Positions 36,428-45,898 are shown, counted from the stretch's first letter. The stretch: DNA of 64,000 bases from Pectobacterium carotovorum (GCF_900129615.1 NZ_FQWI01000004.1:186001-250000); one strand, 5' to 3'. The notes: a model not told the origin generated them from the letters alone. Translations and numbers: made by a program.

Positions 36428-37606
36428 CTAGGGTTTTAGCCACTGGTCCAGAAAGCTAAAGACTTCTTCCTGCTGCTCCTGATAGAAAACGTGTCCCAGC
36501 TCAGGCCAGATCTTGGTTTGCAGCTTGCTGTCCGCCCGCTGGGATTGCCACACCTTGTGCATTTTGGCGTAGGCGTCTTCAACGGATTGCGTCGGGAACA
36601 GTTTGTCTTTGCCACCGTTAAATAACAGCATCGGTTTTGGTGCGGCAACGCTCGCCACATCTGGGAAATCAAAGCGTGTCGGTTGCCCCGGATGCAACAT
36701 ATAGAATGCCGACTGCCCTCTCAGCACATTGTTGCCCGGCGTCATCAGGCCATCGTACGTGCCAATCCAGGACACCGCTGCCGTTGCCGCGACCTTGTCG
36801 GACAGCGCGGCGAGCTGCCAGGCACGATAGGCTCCCATCGAGAAACCGACGACGCCAATACGTTGCTTATCAACCTGTTCAAGCGAGGCCAGAAAATCCG
36901 TTGCCCGCATGTCTTCGTAGGCCATCAGCCCCGCGAGCGAGCGCCCCAGATTAAAGAAGTTACTCGCCAGTGCCTGCTGTTGCTCATATTTAATCGGCCC
37001 GCGCGATCCCCAACCTAACGCATCCACCGCCAGCACCACATAACCCCGTTTCGCCAGTTCATCCCCGACAAAGCGCCCGGTGAAAAACTTATCGGCCCAC
37101 GCCTGTGCGGAATCAAGCTGCTCGTTATTCCCCCACGGCTTGATCATCTTCTCTTTGCCGATATCAAACTTCGCGCCATGATCGTGCAGCAGGATGACCG
37201 CAGGATGCGGCCCCGCGCTTTTTGGGGTCAGGAGCAGCGCGTCTACGCGGCTTTCATCGGTCAGGTTAAAGGCAACTTTCTCCGCCGTGTAGCTACCGCG
37301 ATCCTGTTTTTCAATCACCTGCGGGGCAAAGTCTTTGGTGGAGTCCGGCGTTAGGAGCAGCGAACGCAGCGTTTCTCTCGACTGGGCTTGCCACTGGCTA
37401 AAATCCGTAAAATTCCCAGATAGCCAGGAATCCGAGTAGGTCATCTGCTGCTTAAGCTGCGGATAGAATGAAGGAAGCCCTTCATCCGTCACCGCCTGAT
37501 CCGTCGCGGGTTGAATCGTAGGGTTCATATCGTTCGCCATCAGTGAAGGGCTAGCCAGCAAAGCCGTCAACAGCCAGACAGAGGTGCGTAAGGTATTAAG
37601 ATTCAT
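36428..37606 (-). CDS. Secreted alpha/beta hydrolase (acetyl-esterase/dienelactone-hydrolase-like)
   Basis: A 392-residue periplasmic or secreted hydrolase: signal peptide cut after LMA (~residue 24), oxyanion region VILLHDHGAKFD, nucleophile elbow GFSMG, catalytic aspartate in FNGGKDKLFP and histidine in LGHVFY. It resembles the acetyl-xylan-esterase-like group, so it may deacetylate a plant polysaccharide or oligosaccharide. The second of two adjacent ATGs is best spaced from GAGG. A KdgR-like operator and a 37-bp palindrome cover its leader, tying it to pectin catabolism. Confidence 0.75.
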   Translation of the reverse strand: MNLNTLRTSVWLLTALLASPSLMANDMNPTIQPATDQAVTDEGLPSFYPQLKQQMTYSDSWLSGNFTDFSQWQAQSRETLRSLLLTPDSTKDFAPQVIEKQDRGSYTAEKVAFNLTDESRVDALLLTPKSAGPHPAVILLHDHGAKFDIGKEKMIKPWGNNEQLDSAQAWADKFFTGRFVGDELAKRGYVVLAVDALGWGSRGPIKYEQQQALASNFFNLGRSLAGLMAYEDMRATDFLASLEQVDKQRIGVVGFSMGAYRAWQLAALSDKVAATAAVSWIGTYDGLMTPGNNVLRGQSAFYMLHPGQPTRFDFPDVASVAAPKPMLLFNGGKDKLFPTQSVEDAYAKMHKVWQSQRADSKLQTKIWPELGHVFYQEQQEEVFSFLDQWLKP

Positions 37607-37609
37607 CAT

Positions 37610-37646
37610 AACCTCAAAAACAAAACGTCGTTTCTTTTTTGAGGTT
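37610..37646. promoter_or_regulatory. KdgR-like box within a 37-bp palindrome
   Basis: AACAAAACGTCGTTTCTTT (37619-37637) matches 17 of 19 positions of the KdgR consensus AATRAAAYRNYRTTTYATT as I recall it. It is the core of a longer inverted repeat: arms AACCTCAAAAACAAAACG and CGTTTCTTTTTTGAGGTT pair at 16 of 18 positions. One arm contains the esterase ribosome-binding sequence GAGGTT. Confidence 0.55.
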
Positions 37647-37832
37647 TGATTGTAATTGACGCGGCTAAAAATAAACGGACGGAAGGCGCATTCTGCGAAG
37701 CGACTGGCAAAAAAGGTTCGTCGCGGCAGCGTAGGCTAAGAGGGGAATACCACACACGCCAGCGATCAGAGTATTCAATTTATTGCATAGTTAACGATTT
37801 AAGATCGCTTAATGTCTCAGAGCAGAACGACA

Positions 37833-38543
37833 TCAGGCGGCTGATTCGTCTCGTTTGCGTTCAGCCACCAGCACAACTCCTTTTCGCGATTCATTCGGCG
37901 CAAGGCTCCAGATATCGCTTTCGGGAATGCTGCGACCATCGTATCGAATCCGTTCTCCGTCATACGGCCAGAAAGTACGTTGTTCTGAGTCGAACACAAA
38001 TACCTCAATGCCAACCTCTTTACGTGCCATACGCGCCCACAACGCTTTCCCTCCAGGGAACTGAACATTATCGCTAACCAGCACAATACCGTCGTTAATG
38101 AGCGCCTTATACATGGCGCTGGCGACATTAGCATTTCGTTCACGTTTGGTGACAATCACGCCTTCAACCTGAGCGAGATGATCATTCATCGGTTGCAAAT
38201 TCTCGTAGTAACCGATGACGGCCAAAATAGTTTCAGCCTCATCGTCGCTGTTACGGGATTTCAGGTCGATCTTTGCAACAACAACATGCCGTAAATCACC
38301 GTTAACGTCATCAGGCTCTCCATATATGGCAACGGCGTGATGCCGCTCATTATGGATATAAATATCCACGGCGCGACCATTCACACTCGTTTCGCCAATT
38401 TTCCGATATTCCCGCACCATAGTGGCGGGGCTATATGACATTGGAAGAATCGCCATATCAAAACTCCCGCTATCGTTGAGGACTGGTGACATTATAAGCA
38501 TAGCCTGTTGCACGTCGTTGGGGTCTATAATACCAAACATCAT
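37833..38543 (-). CDS. Uncharacterised protein, possible GNAT-like fold
   Basis: A 236-residue soluble protein with no signal peptide. The segment around residues 100-165 (VEGVIVTKRERNANVASAMYKALIND, then SDNVQFPGGKALWARMAR) resembles acetyltransferase-like proteins common in phages and plasmids, which suggests horizontal origin; this is a weak inference. No strong ribosome-binding site precedes either of the two adjacent ATGs. Neighbours are an esterase and a rhamnogalacturonan lyase, with no obvious functional tie. Confidence 0.55.
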   Translation of the reverse strand: MMFGIIDPNDVQQAMLIMSPVLNDSGSFDMAILPMSYSPATMVREYRKIGETSVNGRAVDIYIHNERHHAVAIYGEPDDVNGDLRHVVVAKIDLKSRNSDDEAETILAVIGYYENLQPMNDHLAQVEGVIVTKRERNANVASAMYKALINDGIVLVSDNVQFPGGKALWARMARKEVGIEVFVFDSEQRTFWPYDGERIRYDGRSIPESDIWSLAPNESRKGVVLVAERKRDESAA

Positions 38544-38703
38544 GCGTGTTTATTAGCCAATTTTCGCAACCGCATTATCCTCGCTAACCTTGAGTCGGGC
38601 AGAACGAGGAATCGTTTAGTGCGCACTAGTCCGCGATACTCCCCCAAAATAACCCGATACGTTGAACGAAAGTCGGCACGATCGCCATCGTGCCGATAAA
38701 ACG

Positions 38704-40611
38704 TTATTTCGGTACGGTGTACACACTTTCCCATTTCACCGGAAACGTCATTCCTTCACCAAGATAGAAGCTGGTATGCGGCGGCTGGTTATAGCCCGCA
38801 TTCTGAGCCGCAACCTGTGTCCGATAAGCAGGATCGTGCATCAAGGTTGGCATACGGTATGCGGTTTCCGACGTGGTGCTGAAAATCTGTAGTTCGCTGC
38901 TATCAGATTTGGGAATGATGAACTCCTCACGCCAGTCGCCAAACAGATCGGCACTCAGGACGGGTGTCGCTTTCGTCCCGTTTATCCACGTCCCTGAATT
39001 GTAGGTATAAGCACTGAACAGCCGAGTCGAGCCCGGTTTGGCCGGCCCCCACTTATCAATCACCGCACGATCCCATGTTTCACGCAGCAGGTCGCCATCC
39101 CACCAGATACCAAAATTGATGTGTGATGGTTTTTTATCGGAGATCTGCTCGCCTTTCGCGTTGAACAATCCGCCCTGTGAAGACCAGCATTCCACCCCTA
39201 AGTGGGCAGGATCGATATCCATACAGACGCCACGCCCGTTATCGCCACCTGAACCGTTACTGTATCCCCAGAGGATCTTACCCGTGGCGGCATCGTGCAT
39301 TTCCATCGCGTTCTTGCCATATTGGCTCGCGGACTCATGCACCATAAAGACCTGTTTACCGGAGCGAGAAGGATCGAGAACGCCAAAATGCAACGCATCG
39401 CCATGCCCCAGACCAGTGGAATTTAATAGCTTGCCGTTGCTGCCGATCGTTGCTGCGCCAAAGATAATGTCGTCTTTGCCATCACCATCCGCATCGCCAG
39501 TACGAAGGTGATGCGCGCCTTGCCCATACGCCGTGTTCAGCACATCACCAGCGGTTCCGCTGTCGTACGTCCAGCGCTTCGTCAGCTTGCCATTACGCCA
39601 GTCCCACGCGACCACCACTGCTCGCTTGTAATAGCCGCGTGAAAACACCGCGCTAGGTCGTTCACCATCAAGATAGGCGACACCCGCCAGAAAACGGTCA
39701 ACGCGATTACCATAGCAGTCACCCCAGCCGCACACATCACCACGTTCGGGAAGATAATCCACTGTCGCCATCGCTTTCCCGGTTTGGCCATTAAATACTG
39801 TCAGGTATTCAGGCCCAGTGAGAATATAACCGTTGTTGCTACGGTAATCTGCCTGACTATTACCGATAACCTTTCCTGTACCATCCACCGTACCATCGGC
39901 GGTTTTCATCATCACTTCCGCTTTGCCATCACCATCCAGGTCATACACGATGAAATCGTTGTAATGCGCTCCAGATCGGATGTTTTTCCCTAAATCAATG
40001 CGCCACAGCCGCGTTCCATCCTGTTTATAGGCATCGATATACACATTGCCGGTATAACCGGAATGCGCATTATCTTTCGAGTTACTCGGTGCCCACTTGA
40101 TCACATACTCATATTCGCGATCGCCGTCCAGATCGCCAACCGATCCATCATTCACGCCGTAGGAATAGGTGTCGCCTTTTGGCGTCACCCCATCGGCAGG
40201 TTTCTTTAAAGGAATAGACTGATAACGTTGACCGTTCAGTACCGATTTAGCGACATCTTCTTTCCCCTCAATTCCCTTAATGACCGGGCGTATCGCATAC
40301 GTGGAGTCCGCTTTACCGTCGGGATCGATAAAGTTAGTCGTTGTACTTATAGGGGAAGCATTGATGAGTTGACCATCTCGATAGAGATTAAAAGCAATGT
40401 TTTCGGGATCCGTAGCGAAAAGCCGCCAGCTTAAAAAAACATGTTTCGATGATTTGAATGCAAACAGCCCACGATCCAGCAATTCAATCTGCTTACTTTT
40501 TCCTGCCGCATAAGCCGATGTCATCAGCCCATCCTGCCCACCGCCCATCAGTGTAGCAAGCAATGTAACAGCAATGACGCCTGCTCGCGGCGTTGATAAA
40601 TAGCGTTTCAT
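38704..40611 (-). CDS. Rhamnogalacturonan lyase, polysaccharide lyase family 11-like
   Basis: A 635-residue secreted lyase similar to Bacillus YesW/YesX. After the signal peptide (cut near SAYA, residue ~35) comes the beta-propeller with repeated calcium-binding-type DGDG motifs: GSVGDLDGDREYEYVIKW, YDLDGDGKAEVMMKTADGT and GDADGDGKDDIIFG. WDRAVIDKWG and FGDWREEFI are also present. It cleaves rhamnogalacturonan I backbone at rhamnose-galacturonate bonds by beta-elimination. AAGGAGAG precedes the ATG. It belongs to the soft-rot pectinolytic arsenal. Confidence 0.9.
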   Translation of the reverse strand: MKRYLSTPRAGVIAVTLLATLMGGGQDGLMTSAYAAGKSKQIELLDRGLFAFKSSKHVFLSWRLFATDPENIAFNLYRDGQLINASPISTTTNFIDPDGKADSTYAIRPVIKGIEGKEDVAKSVLNGQRYQSIPLKKPADGVTPKGDTYSYGVNDGSVGDLDGDREYEYVIKWAPSNSKDNAHSGYTGNVYIDAYKQDGTRLWRIDLGKNIRSGAHYNDFIVYDLDGDGKAEVMMKTADGTVDGTGKVIGNSQADYRSNNGYILTGPEYLTVFNGQTGKAMATVDYLPERGDVCGWGDCYGNRVDRFLAGVAYLDGERPSAVFSRGYYKRAVVVAWDWRNGKLTKRWTYDSGTAGDVLNTAYGQGAHHLRTGDADGDGKDDIIFGAATIGSNGKLLNSTGLGHGDALHFGVLDPSRSGKQVFMVHESASQYGKNAMEMHDAATGKILWGYSNGSGGDNGRGVCMDIDPAHLGVECWSSQGGLFNAKGEQISDKKPSHINFGIWWDGDLLRETWDRAVIDKWGPAKPGSTRLFSAYTYNSGTWINGTKATPVLSADLFGDWREEFIIPKSDSSELQIFSTTSETAYRMPTLMHDPAYRTQVAAQNAGYNQPPHTSFYLGEGMTFPVKWESVYTVPK

Positions 40612-40809
40612 TTTCTCTCCTTGATAACGTGAAGAATGCCCTTATTCCAGTTGTACAAATTACATACAGGCATGTCGACGCCAGACTAGTACAGCAGCGT
40701 AATTATCAATCACGAAAACAAGGCAAGAAATCATGGCGTCTATGTATGATAAATAAACAGTTTATTGCGCTAGGAAAAAGTACAGACAAAAAACCGACAC
40801 TTTAACGCT

Positions 40810-41994
40810 TTACCGTCGCGCCACAGGGAAACCGTGTTGTCTGGCAGACCACACCACAACGAACGCAATCAATAACAGCACCAACAGCACCGGAGAGAAG
40901 GCGGCAACGCCGAGGCGTTCCAACAGAACACCACCGATGATGCCTCCCCCTGCAATAGCCATGTTCCAGGCGGTAACCAACATAGACTGCGCTACATCGG
41001 TCCCCCCTTCAGCCGTTCTGACAAGAGCCGTCTGGAATAGCGTCGCCGCACCGCCGAAGGCTAACCCCCAGACGGCCACTGCTGCATAGACCACAGCCAG
41101 TACACCGCCTGCCACGCCAAGTGCCAGTACGGACAGGCAGAACAATGCCGAGCAGGCAAGCGTCAGGGCTCGCAAGTAGCGATCAATCAGCACGCCGACG
41201 ATCCAGATGCCTAGCAGTGATGTGACGCCGAAGACCAGTAGTACCAGACCAGTCTGTGCAACCATGCCCACCGCCGCGAGAAACGACGCAATGTAGGTGT
41301 AGAGAATGTTATGCGCCAGCACAAAGGCCAGCACTGCGCATAGCACGGGGCGCACGCCAGCCATCGTGAACACACGCCCCAGAGATAGCCTCTTGCCAGC
41401 AGATTGCCCAGCGAAATCCGGCACCTGAATACGTACCCACAACATCAGTATTAAGGCCAAACCACTCATCATACCGAAACACATTCGCCAGCCGATCGCG
41501 TTGCCAAGAAAGGTTCCCGCGGGCACGCCGAGCGACAAGGCTAATGGCGTGCCGACCATCGCTATCGCAATAGCCCGCCCTTTCTGGTGTTCAGGCACTA
41601 TACGCGCCGCATAACCCGCCAGCAGCGCCCACAGCAGCCCGGCTGAAACCCCTGCCAGAAAACGCGCCGCCATCGTCAACATATAGCTGCCGGAAAGCGC
41701 CGTAATCATATTGGCGACAGCGAAACCTGCAATGGCTGACAGCAGCAGCAGGCGACGACGCACACCTTGCGTAGCGGCGGTCAGCGGGATCGCGGCCACC
41801 AGAGAACCCATGGCGTAGATAGTGACGGTTTGTCCGACCCAGGCTTCGGACACCGCCAAGCCCTGCGCCATTTGCGGCAGCAAGCCCGCTGGCAGCGCTT
41901 CGGTCAGAATAGTGATGAAAGCTGCCGTGGCTAATGCCAGCAATGAGGCAATGGGCAGTCTGTCACGGTGTATATCGGTCAGTGAGGCAGTCAT
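40810..41994 (-). CDS. MFS transporter (drug/sugar efflux, DHA1-type)
   Basis: A 394-residue protein with 12 predicted spans and the MFS motifs GSLVAAIPLTAATQGVRRR between helices 2 and 3 and GVSAGLLWALLAGYAARIV. It resembles the AraJ/YdhP-like efflux group. Its start overlaps the stop of the serine-hydrolase gene by 4 bases, so the two are co-translated. Likely exports a small molecule; substrate unknown. Confidence 0.82.
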   Translation of the reverse strand: MTASLTDIHRDRLPIASLLALATAAFITILTEALPAGLLPQMAQGLAVSEAWVGQTVTIYAMGSLVAAIPLTAATQGVRRRLLLLSAIAGFAVANMITALSGSYMLTMAARFLAGVSAGLLWALLAGYAARIVPEHQKGRAIAIAMVGTPLALSLGVPAGTFLGNAIGWRMCFGMMSGLALILMLWVRIQVPDFAGQSAGKRLSLGRVFTMAGVRPVLCAVLAFVLAHNILYTYIASFLAAVGMVAQTGLVLLVFGVTSLLGIWIVGVLIDRYLRALTLACSALFCLSVLALGVAGGVLAVVYAAVAVWGLAFGGAATLFQTALVRTAEGGTDVAQSMLVTAWNMAIAGGGIIGGVLLERLGVAAFSPVLLVLLLIAFVVVWSARQHGFPVARR

Positions 41995-43184
41995 CGTGCA
42001 GCCTCCAACTCGCCATACACGGCATCGCGCAGTTCAGTGACAAAACGCCCCGACATCCCTTCGTACATCGTGTTGGTGAAGGCCACTACGCTCAAACCTT
42101 GTGTGCGATCGACAAACCATGAATGACCATAAGCGCCGCCCCAGCGCCAGGTGCCTGGCGATTCCGGCGACTCGGCTAACTGCGGATCGCGCAAGACTGA
42201 GAAACCGAGGCCAAAACCGCAGCCCGGTGCATTGGACAGCTCCAGCCCTTGTGTCTGATCGCCCCCCATCTCCTCGATCAGCGCGTCAGGCAGCAGGACG
42301 CCGCCCCCTTTACGCAGGGCTTCCAGCAGGCGCAACAGATCCCAGGCTGTACCCGCCATGCCAGCGCCACCGGATGGAAAGGCCTGAGGGTCAAAGATAC
42401 GAGCAGGGCTGTACGCGATGCCGATGGCACCGTCGAAGGGAGAAACCGTTTCACCTTCGGTCAGGCGATGCGGCTGCGGGGTGTCGTTCACGTAAGCAGT
42501 AGTCAGGCGCGATGGGTCACGTACAACGAAGCCGGTATCGTGCATTTCCAGCGGGTCGGTCACCAGTTGGCGAACCGCCTCGTCCAATGACGTACCGTGA
42601 ATGCGTTCGATCAAGGCTCCCAAAACATCGGTTGCCAGCGAATAACCCCAAGCCTCTCCCGGCACGTATTGCAGGGGAACGCTGGCGATACGACGCAGGT
42701 TCTCAGTCAGGCTGATGCCGGAGGCATCCATACCGTCTGAGACACCTGCCTGTGCATAGGGGCCGTCCGCATGAGATTCAAAGAAGCGGTAGCCCAAACC
42801 CGCAGTGTGGCTGAGCAACTGCCGCGCGGTAACGTTAGCAGGTCTGCCGTCGGCCAACCGAAGCTGGAACGTCGGCATCCAGCGAGTGATATCTTCATCC
42901 AGATTTAGCCGACCTTGCGCCACCAGTACCAGTGCAGTAACTGATACGATGGGCTTGCTGACAGAAGCCAGCCGGAAGATGGCATCCAGCGCCATAGGAC
43001 GGGCGCTCTCCCGGTCGGACCATCCTGCGGCCTGCTGATGAAGCAATTCTCCGTTGCGCGCGACCAGCACGACAGCACCGACCAAACGCCCATCGTCCAA
43101 CGCCTGTTGAACGGTGGCCTGAATACGGGCAGAGAGAGGGGCTGTTGAAGCACGGGTATCCAGAGGAAATACGGGAGTTATCAC
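41991..43184 (-). CDS. Beta-lactamase-fold serine hydrolase (class C/EstB-like)
   Basis: A 397-residue penicillin-binding-protein-like hydrolase with the SxxK motif SVSKPIVS (about residue 75), a YSL segment in the YxN position and a C-terminal GHSWFVD. No signal peptide is evident, so it is probably a cytoplasmic esterase rather than a beta-lactamase. The GTG start has AAGGAA 6 bases upstream. It is divergent from the LysR-type gene, which probably regulates it and the MFS gene. Confidence 0.82.
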   Translation of the reverse strand: MITPVFPLDTRASTAPLSARIQATVQQALDDGRLVGAVVLVARNGELLHQQAAGWSDRESARPMALDAIFRLASVSKPIVSVTALVLVAQGRLNLDEDITRWMPTFQLRLADGRPANVTARQLLSHTAGLGYRFFESHADGPYAQAGVSDGMDASGISLTENLRRIASVPLQYVPGEAWGYSLATDVLGALIERIHGTSLDEAVRQLVTDPLEMHDTGFVVRDPSRLTTAYVNDTPQPHRLTEGETVSPFDGAIGIAYSPARIFDPQAFPSGGAGMAGTAWDLLRLLEALRKGGGVLLPDALIEEMGGDQTQGLELSNAPGCGFGLGFSVLRDPQLAESPESPGTWRWGGAYGHSWFVDRTQGLSVVAFTNTMYEGMSGRFVTELRDAVYGELEAAR

Positions 43185-43301
43185 GGGGTGTTCCTTTTAT
43201 CAATGAGCGTTCCCGCTACGATAAAAAATCAACAATTAAAGAAAAAGTGGGCTACAGTTCCTCAATATACGGAACAAGATGTCCGCAATTAAGGAAGTAA
43301 T

Positions 43302-44198
43302 ATGGATAGCCTGAATGGCTTCGTGGTGTTTGTGCAGGTGGCCGAAACACGCAGTTTCGTTGCTGCGGGCCGACTACTGGGCGTGTCAGCGTCTGCGGTA
43401 GGCAAAAGCGTCGCACGGCTTGAAGAAAAACTGGGCGTGAGGCTATTCCACCGCAGTACACGCAGCATCACATTGACCGCCGAAGGCTCACTATTTCTGG
43501 CGCGTAGCCGACGAATTCTGGCTGAGATTGAGGCAGCAGAACTGGAGCTATCGCAGACCAGCGCCGTGCCGCGCGGACGCCTGCGGGTAAGTCTGCCGTT
43601 GGTCAGTTCACTGGTGTTGCCCGTACTCGGCGAATTCATGCGTGAATACCCTGAGATCGAACTGGATTTGGATTTCACCGACCGAATGGTGGACGTCATT
43701 GAGGAAGGTTTCGATGCCGTGGTACGGACAGGAGACCCCGTTGACTCACGCCTCACCGCACGGAGGCTGGGTGCCTTCCGCTCTCTGCTAGTCGCTGCGC
43801 CAGACTACCTTACCCGGCGTGGTACACCTCAGATACCTGTCGATCTGATGCAGCACACTTGCCTGCACTATCGCTTTCCCAGCAGCGGCAAGCTGGAGCC
43901 GTGGGCGCTACGACTTCCCCCCGGCGAACCAGAGTTGCCATTACCCACCTCGATGGTCTGCAACAACATCGAAACGCGCCTCTGTTTTGCACTGCAAGGG
44001 CTGGGGATCGCCTACCTGCCAGACTTCTCCATCCGTGAACCGCTGGCCAGCGGCCATCTACAGCCGATCCTGACCGACTATGTGGAACGCAGCGGTGTCT
44101 TCTATGTGTTGTGGCCTGCCAGCAAACACCCGTCACCAAAAGTACGGGCACTCGTGGATTTCCTCTGCGCGCGAGTATTTCCCGCCTCTGATGCGTAA
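43302..44198 (+). CDS. LysR-family transcriptional regulator
   Basis: A 298-residue regulator with the N-terminal HTH (MDSLNGFVVFVQVAETRSFVAAGRLLGVSASAVGKSVARLEEKLGVRLFHRSTRS) and the C-terminal effector domain (VRTGDPVDSRL, LGIAYLPDF), of the subgroup that includes Dsd/aminopeptidase-like CrgA relatives. It is divergent from the hydrolase/MFS pair with a 117-bp spacer and probably controls it. Confidence 0.88.
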   Translation: MDSLNGFVVFVQVAETRSFVAAGRLLGVSASAVGKSVARLEEKLGVRLFHRSTRSITLTAEGSLFLARSRRILAEIEAAELELSQTSAVPRGRLRVSLPLVSSLVLPVLGEFMREYPEIELDLDFTDRMVDVIEEGFDAVVRTGDPVDSRLTARRLGAFRSLLVAAPDYLTRRGTPQIPVDLMQHTCLHYRFPSSGKLEPWALRLPPGEPELPLPTSMVCNNIETRLCFALQGLGIAYLPDFSIREPLASGHLQPILTDYVERSGVFYVLWPASKHPSPKVRALVDFLCARVFPASDA

Positions 44199-44199
44199 A

Positions 44200-44230
44200 A
44201 AAAATCCGGCACCTGTAAAGGTGCCGGATT
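44200..44230 (-). terminator. Terminator of lpd, possibly bidirectional
   Basis: A perfect 12-bp stem AATCCGGCACCT / AGGTGCCGGATT, 4-base loop, followed by eight T residues on the minus strand after lpd. On the plus strand it may also end the convergent LysR-type transcript but lacks a T-run there. Confidence 0.9.
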
Positions 44231-44259
44231 GAATTCACGCTATTCGAACCTGAGCGAAC

Positions 44260-45684
44260 TTACTTCTTCTTCGCTTTCGGGTTCGGCAGGTCGGTGATGC
44301 TGCCTTCAAAGATTTCAGCGGCCAGACCAACGGATTCATGCAGCGTTGGGTGCGCATGGATGGTCAGAGCGATATCTTCTGCATCACAGCCCATCTCGAT
44401 CGCCAGACCGATTTCACCTAACAGTTCACCACCGTTAGTCCCGACAATCGCACCACCGATAACACGGTGAGTTTCTTTGTCGAAAATCAGCTTGGTCATA
44501 CCGTCAGCACAGTCAGACGCGATAGCACGGCCAGACGCTGCCCATGGGAAGGTCGCGGTTTCGTAGCTGATGCCTTTCTCTTTCGCTTCTTTCTCGGTCA
44601 AACCTACCCACGCTACTTCCGGTTCGGTATAGGCGATAGAAGGAATTACTTTCGGATCGAAGTAGTGTTTCTTACCGGAGATCACTTCAGCAGCAACGTG
44701 GCCTTCATGCACGCCTTTGTGCGCCAGCATCGGCTGACCAACGATGTCGCCGATAGCATAGATGTGCGGCACGTTAGTACGCATTTGCTTATCAACATGG
44801 ATGAAGCCGCGATCGTCAACTTCCACGCCTGCTTTGCCAGCATCCAGGTTTTTGCCGTTCGGCACACGACCGATAGCAACCAGAACCGCATCGTAACGCT
44901 GTGGCTCGGCTGGCGCTTTTTTGCCTTCCATCGTCACATAGATGCCGTCTTCTTTGGCTTCTACTGCCGTCACTTTGGTTTCCAGCATCAGGTTGAACTG
45001 CTTGCTGATACGCTTGGTGAAGACTTTAACGACATCTTTGTCAGCAGCAGGGATAACCTGATCGAACATTTCAACGACGTCGATCTGTGAACCCAGAGCA
45101 TGGTAAACGGTACCCATTTCCAGACCGATGATACCGCCGCCCATAACCAGCAGACGTCCTGGGACGTTTTTCAGCTCCAGCGCATCGGTAGAATCCCATA
45201 CGCGCGGGTCATCATGAGGAATGAAAGGCAGTTGGATTGGACGTGAACCCGCCGCGATAATCGCGTTATCGAAGTTGATCGTCGTTTTGCCGTTTTCACC
45301 GTCAACTTCCAGCGTATTGGCACCCGTGAATTTGCCCAGACCGTTAACCACTTTAACTTTACGGCCTTTTGCCATACCAGCCAGACCACCGGTCAGTTGG
45401 GTGATGACTTTTTCTTTCCACAGACGGATTTTATCAATGTCGGTTTTAGGTTCACCAAACACGATACCGTGTTCTGCCAGTGCTTTGGCTTCTTCAATGA
45501 CTTTAGCAACGTGCAGCAGGGCTTTGGAAGGAATACAACCCACATTCAGACACACCCCACCCAGCGTGGAGTAGCGCTCTACCAGTACGGTTTCCAGACC
45601 CAAATCCGCCGCGCGGAATGCAGCAGAGTAACCCGCGGGGCCGGCACCAAGTACCACTACCTGAGCTTTAATTTCAGTACTCAT
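44260..45684 (-). CDS. lpd: Dihydrolipoyl dehydrogenase (E3)
   Basis: A 474-residue flavoprotein shared by pyruvate and 2-oxoglutarate dehydrogenase and the glycine cleavage system. FAD motif VVVLGAGPAGYSAA, redox disulfide GGVCLNVGCIPSK, NAD motif MGGGIIGLEMG and the catalytic HAHPTLHES are intact. The second of two adjacent ATGs matches the E. coli N-terminus (MSTEIK) and length. A terminator separates it from aceF, so it also has its own promoter. Confidence 0.97.
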   Translation of the reverse strand: MSTEIKAQVVVLGAGPAGYSAAFRAADLGLETVLVERYSTLGGVCLNVGCIPSKALLHVAKVIEEAKALAEHGIVFGEPKTDIDKIRLWKEKVITQLTGGLAGMAKGRKVKVVNGLGKFTGANTLEVDGENGKTTINFDNAIIAAGSRPIQLPFIPHDDPRVWDSTDALELKNVPGRLLVMGGGIIGLEMGTVYHALGSQIDVVEMFDQVIPAADKDVVKVFTKRISKQFNLMLETKVTAVEAKEDGIYVTMEGKKAPAEPQRYDAVLVAIGRVPNGKNLDAGKAGVEVDDRGFIHVDKQMRTNVPHIYAIGDIVGQPMLAHKGVHEGHVAAEVISGKKHYFDPKVIPSIAYTEPEVAWVGLTEKEAKEKGISYETATFPWAASGRAIASDCADGMTKLIFDKETHRVIGGAIVGTNGGELLGEIGLAIEMGCDAEDIALTIHAHPTLHESVGLAAEIFEGSITDLPNPKAKKK

Positions 45685-45867
45685 CATGACCTCTTAATTG
45701 ATTTCCGGCGGGTCTGTGACGTCATTGTTATTGAGTCTTAACGCCCTCTTCCACCGGGACGTGTCTTTGCCGCTGTAGTTTACAAAATCGTTAACAATTT
45801 TGAAACAACAAGCGACTAACGATTTGTCCTTGATCACTGACAGCTGTAACAAATAACAGCTTATCAG

Positions 45868-45894
45868 AAAAAAGCCGGCCGTCAGGCCGGCTTT
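45868..45894 (-). terminator. Terminator between aceF and lpd
   Basis: On the minus strand AAAAGCCGGCC / GGCCGGCTTTTTT with a 4-base loop lies 5 bases beyond the aceF stop codon: a strong intrinsic terminator that partly insulates lpd. Confidence 0.9.
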
Positions 45895-45898
45895 TCGA

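Noticed and set aside
38540-38734. 64-codon minus-strand ORF between the unknown gene and the lyase
   Set aside because: It overlaps the end of the lyase gene and the start of the unknown gene, with no ribosome-binding site or recognised sequence.
40593-40620. KdgR-like match at the start of the rhamnogalacturonan lyase gene
   Set aside because: About 15 of 19 positions match, but the site overlaps the first codons and the weaker half is poor, so it could be coincidence of the coding sequence.
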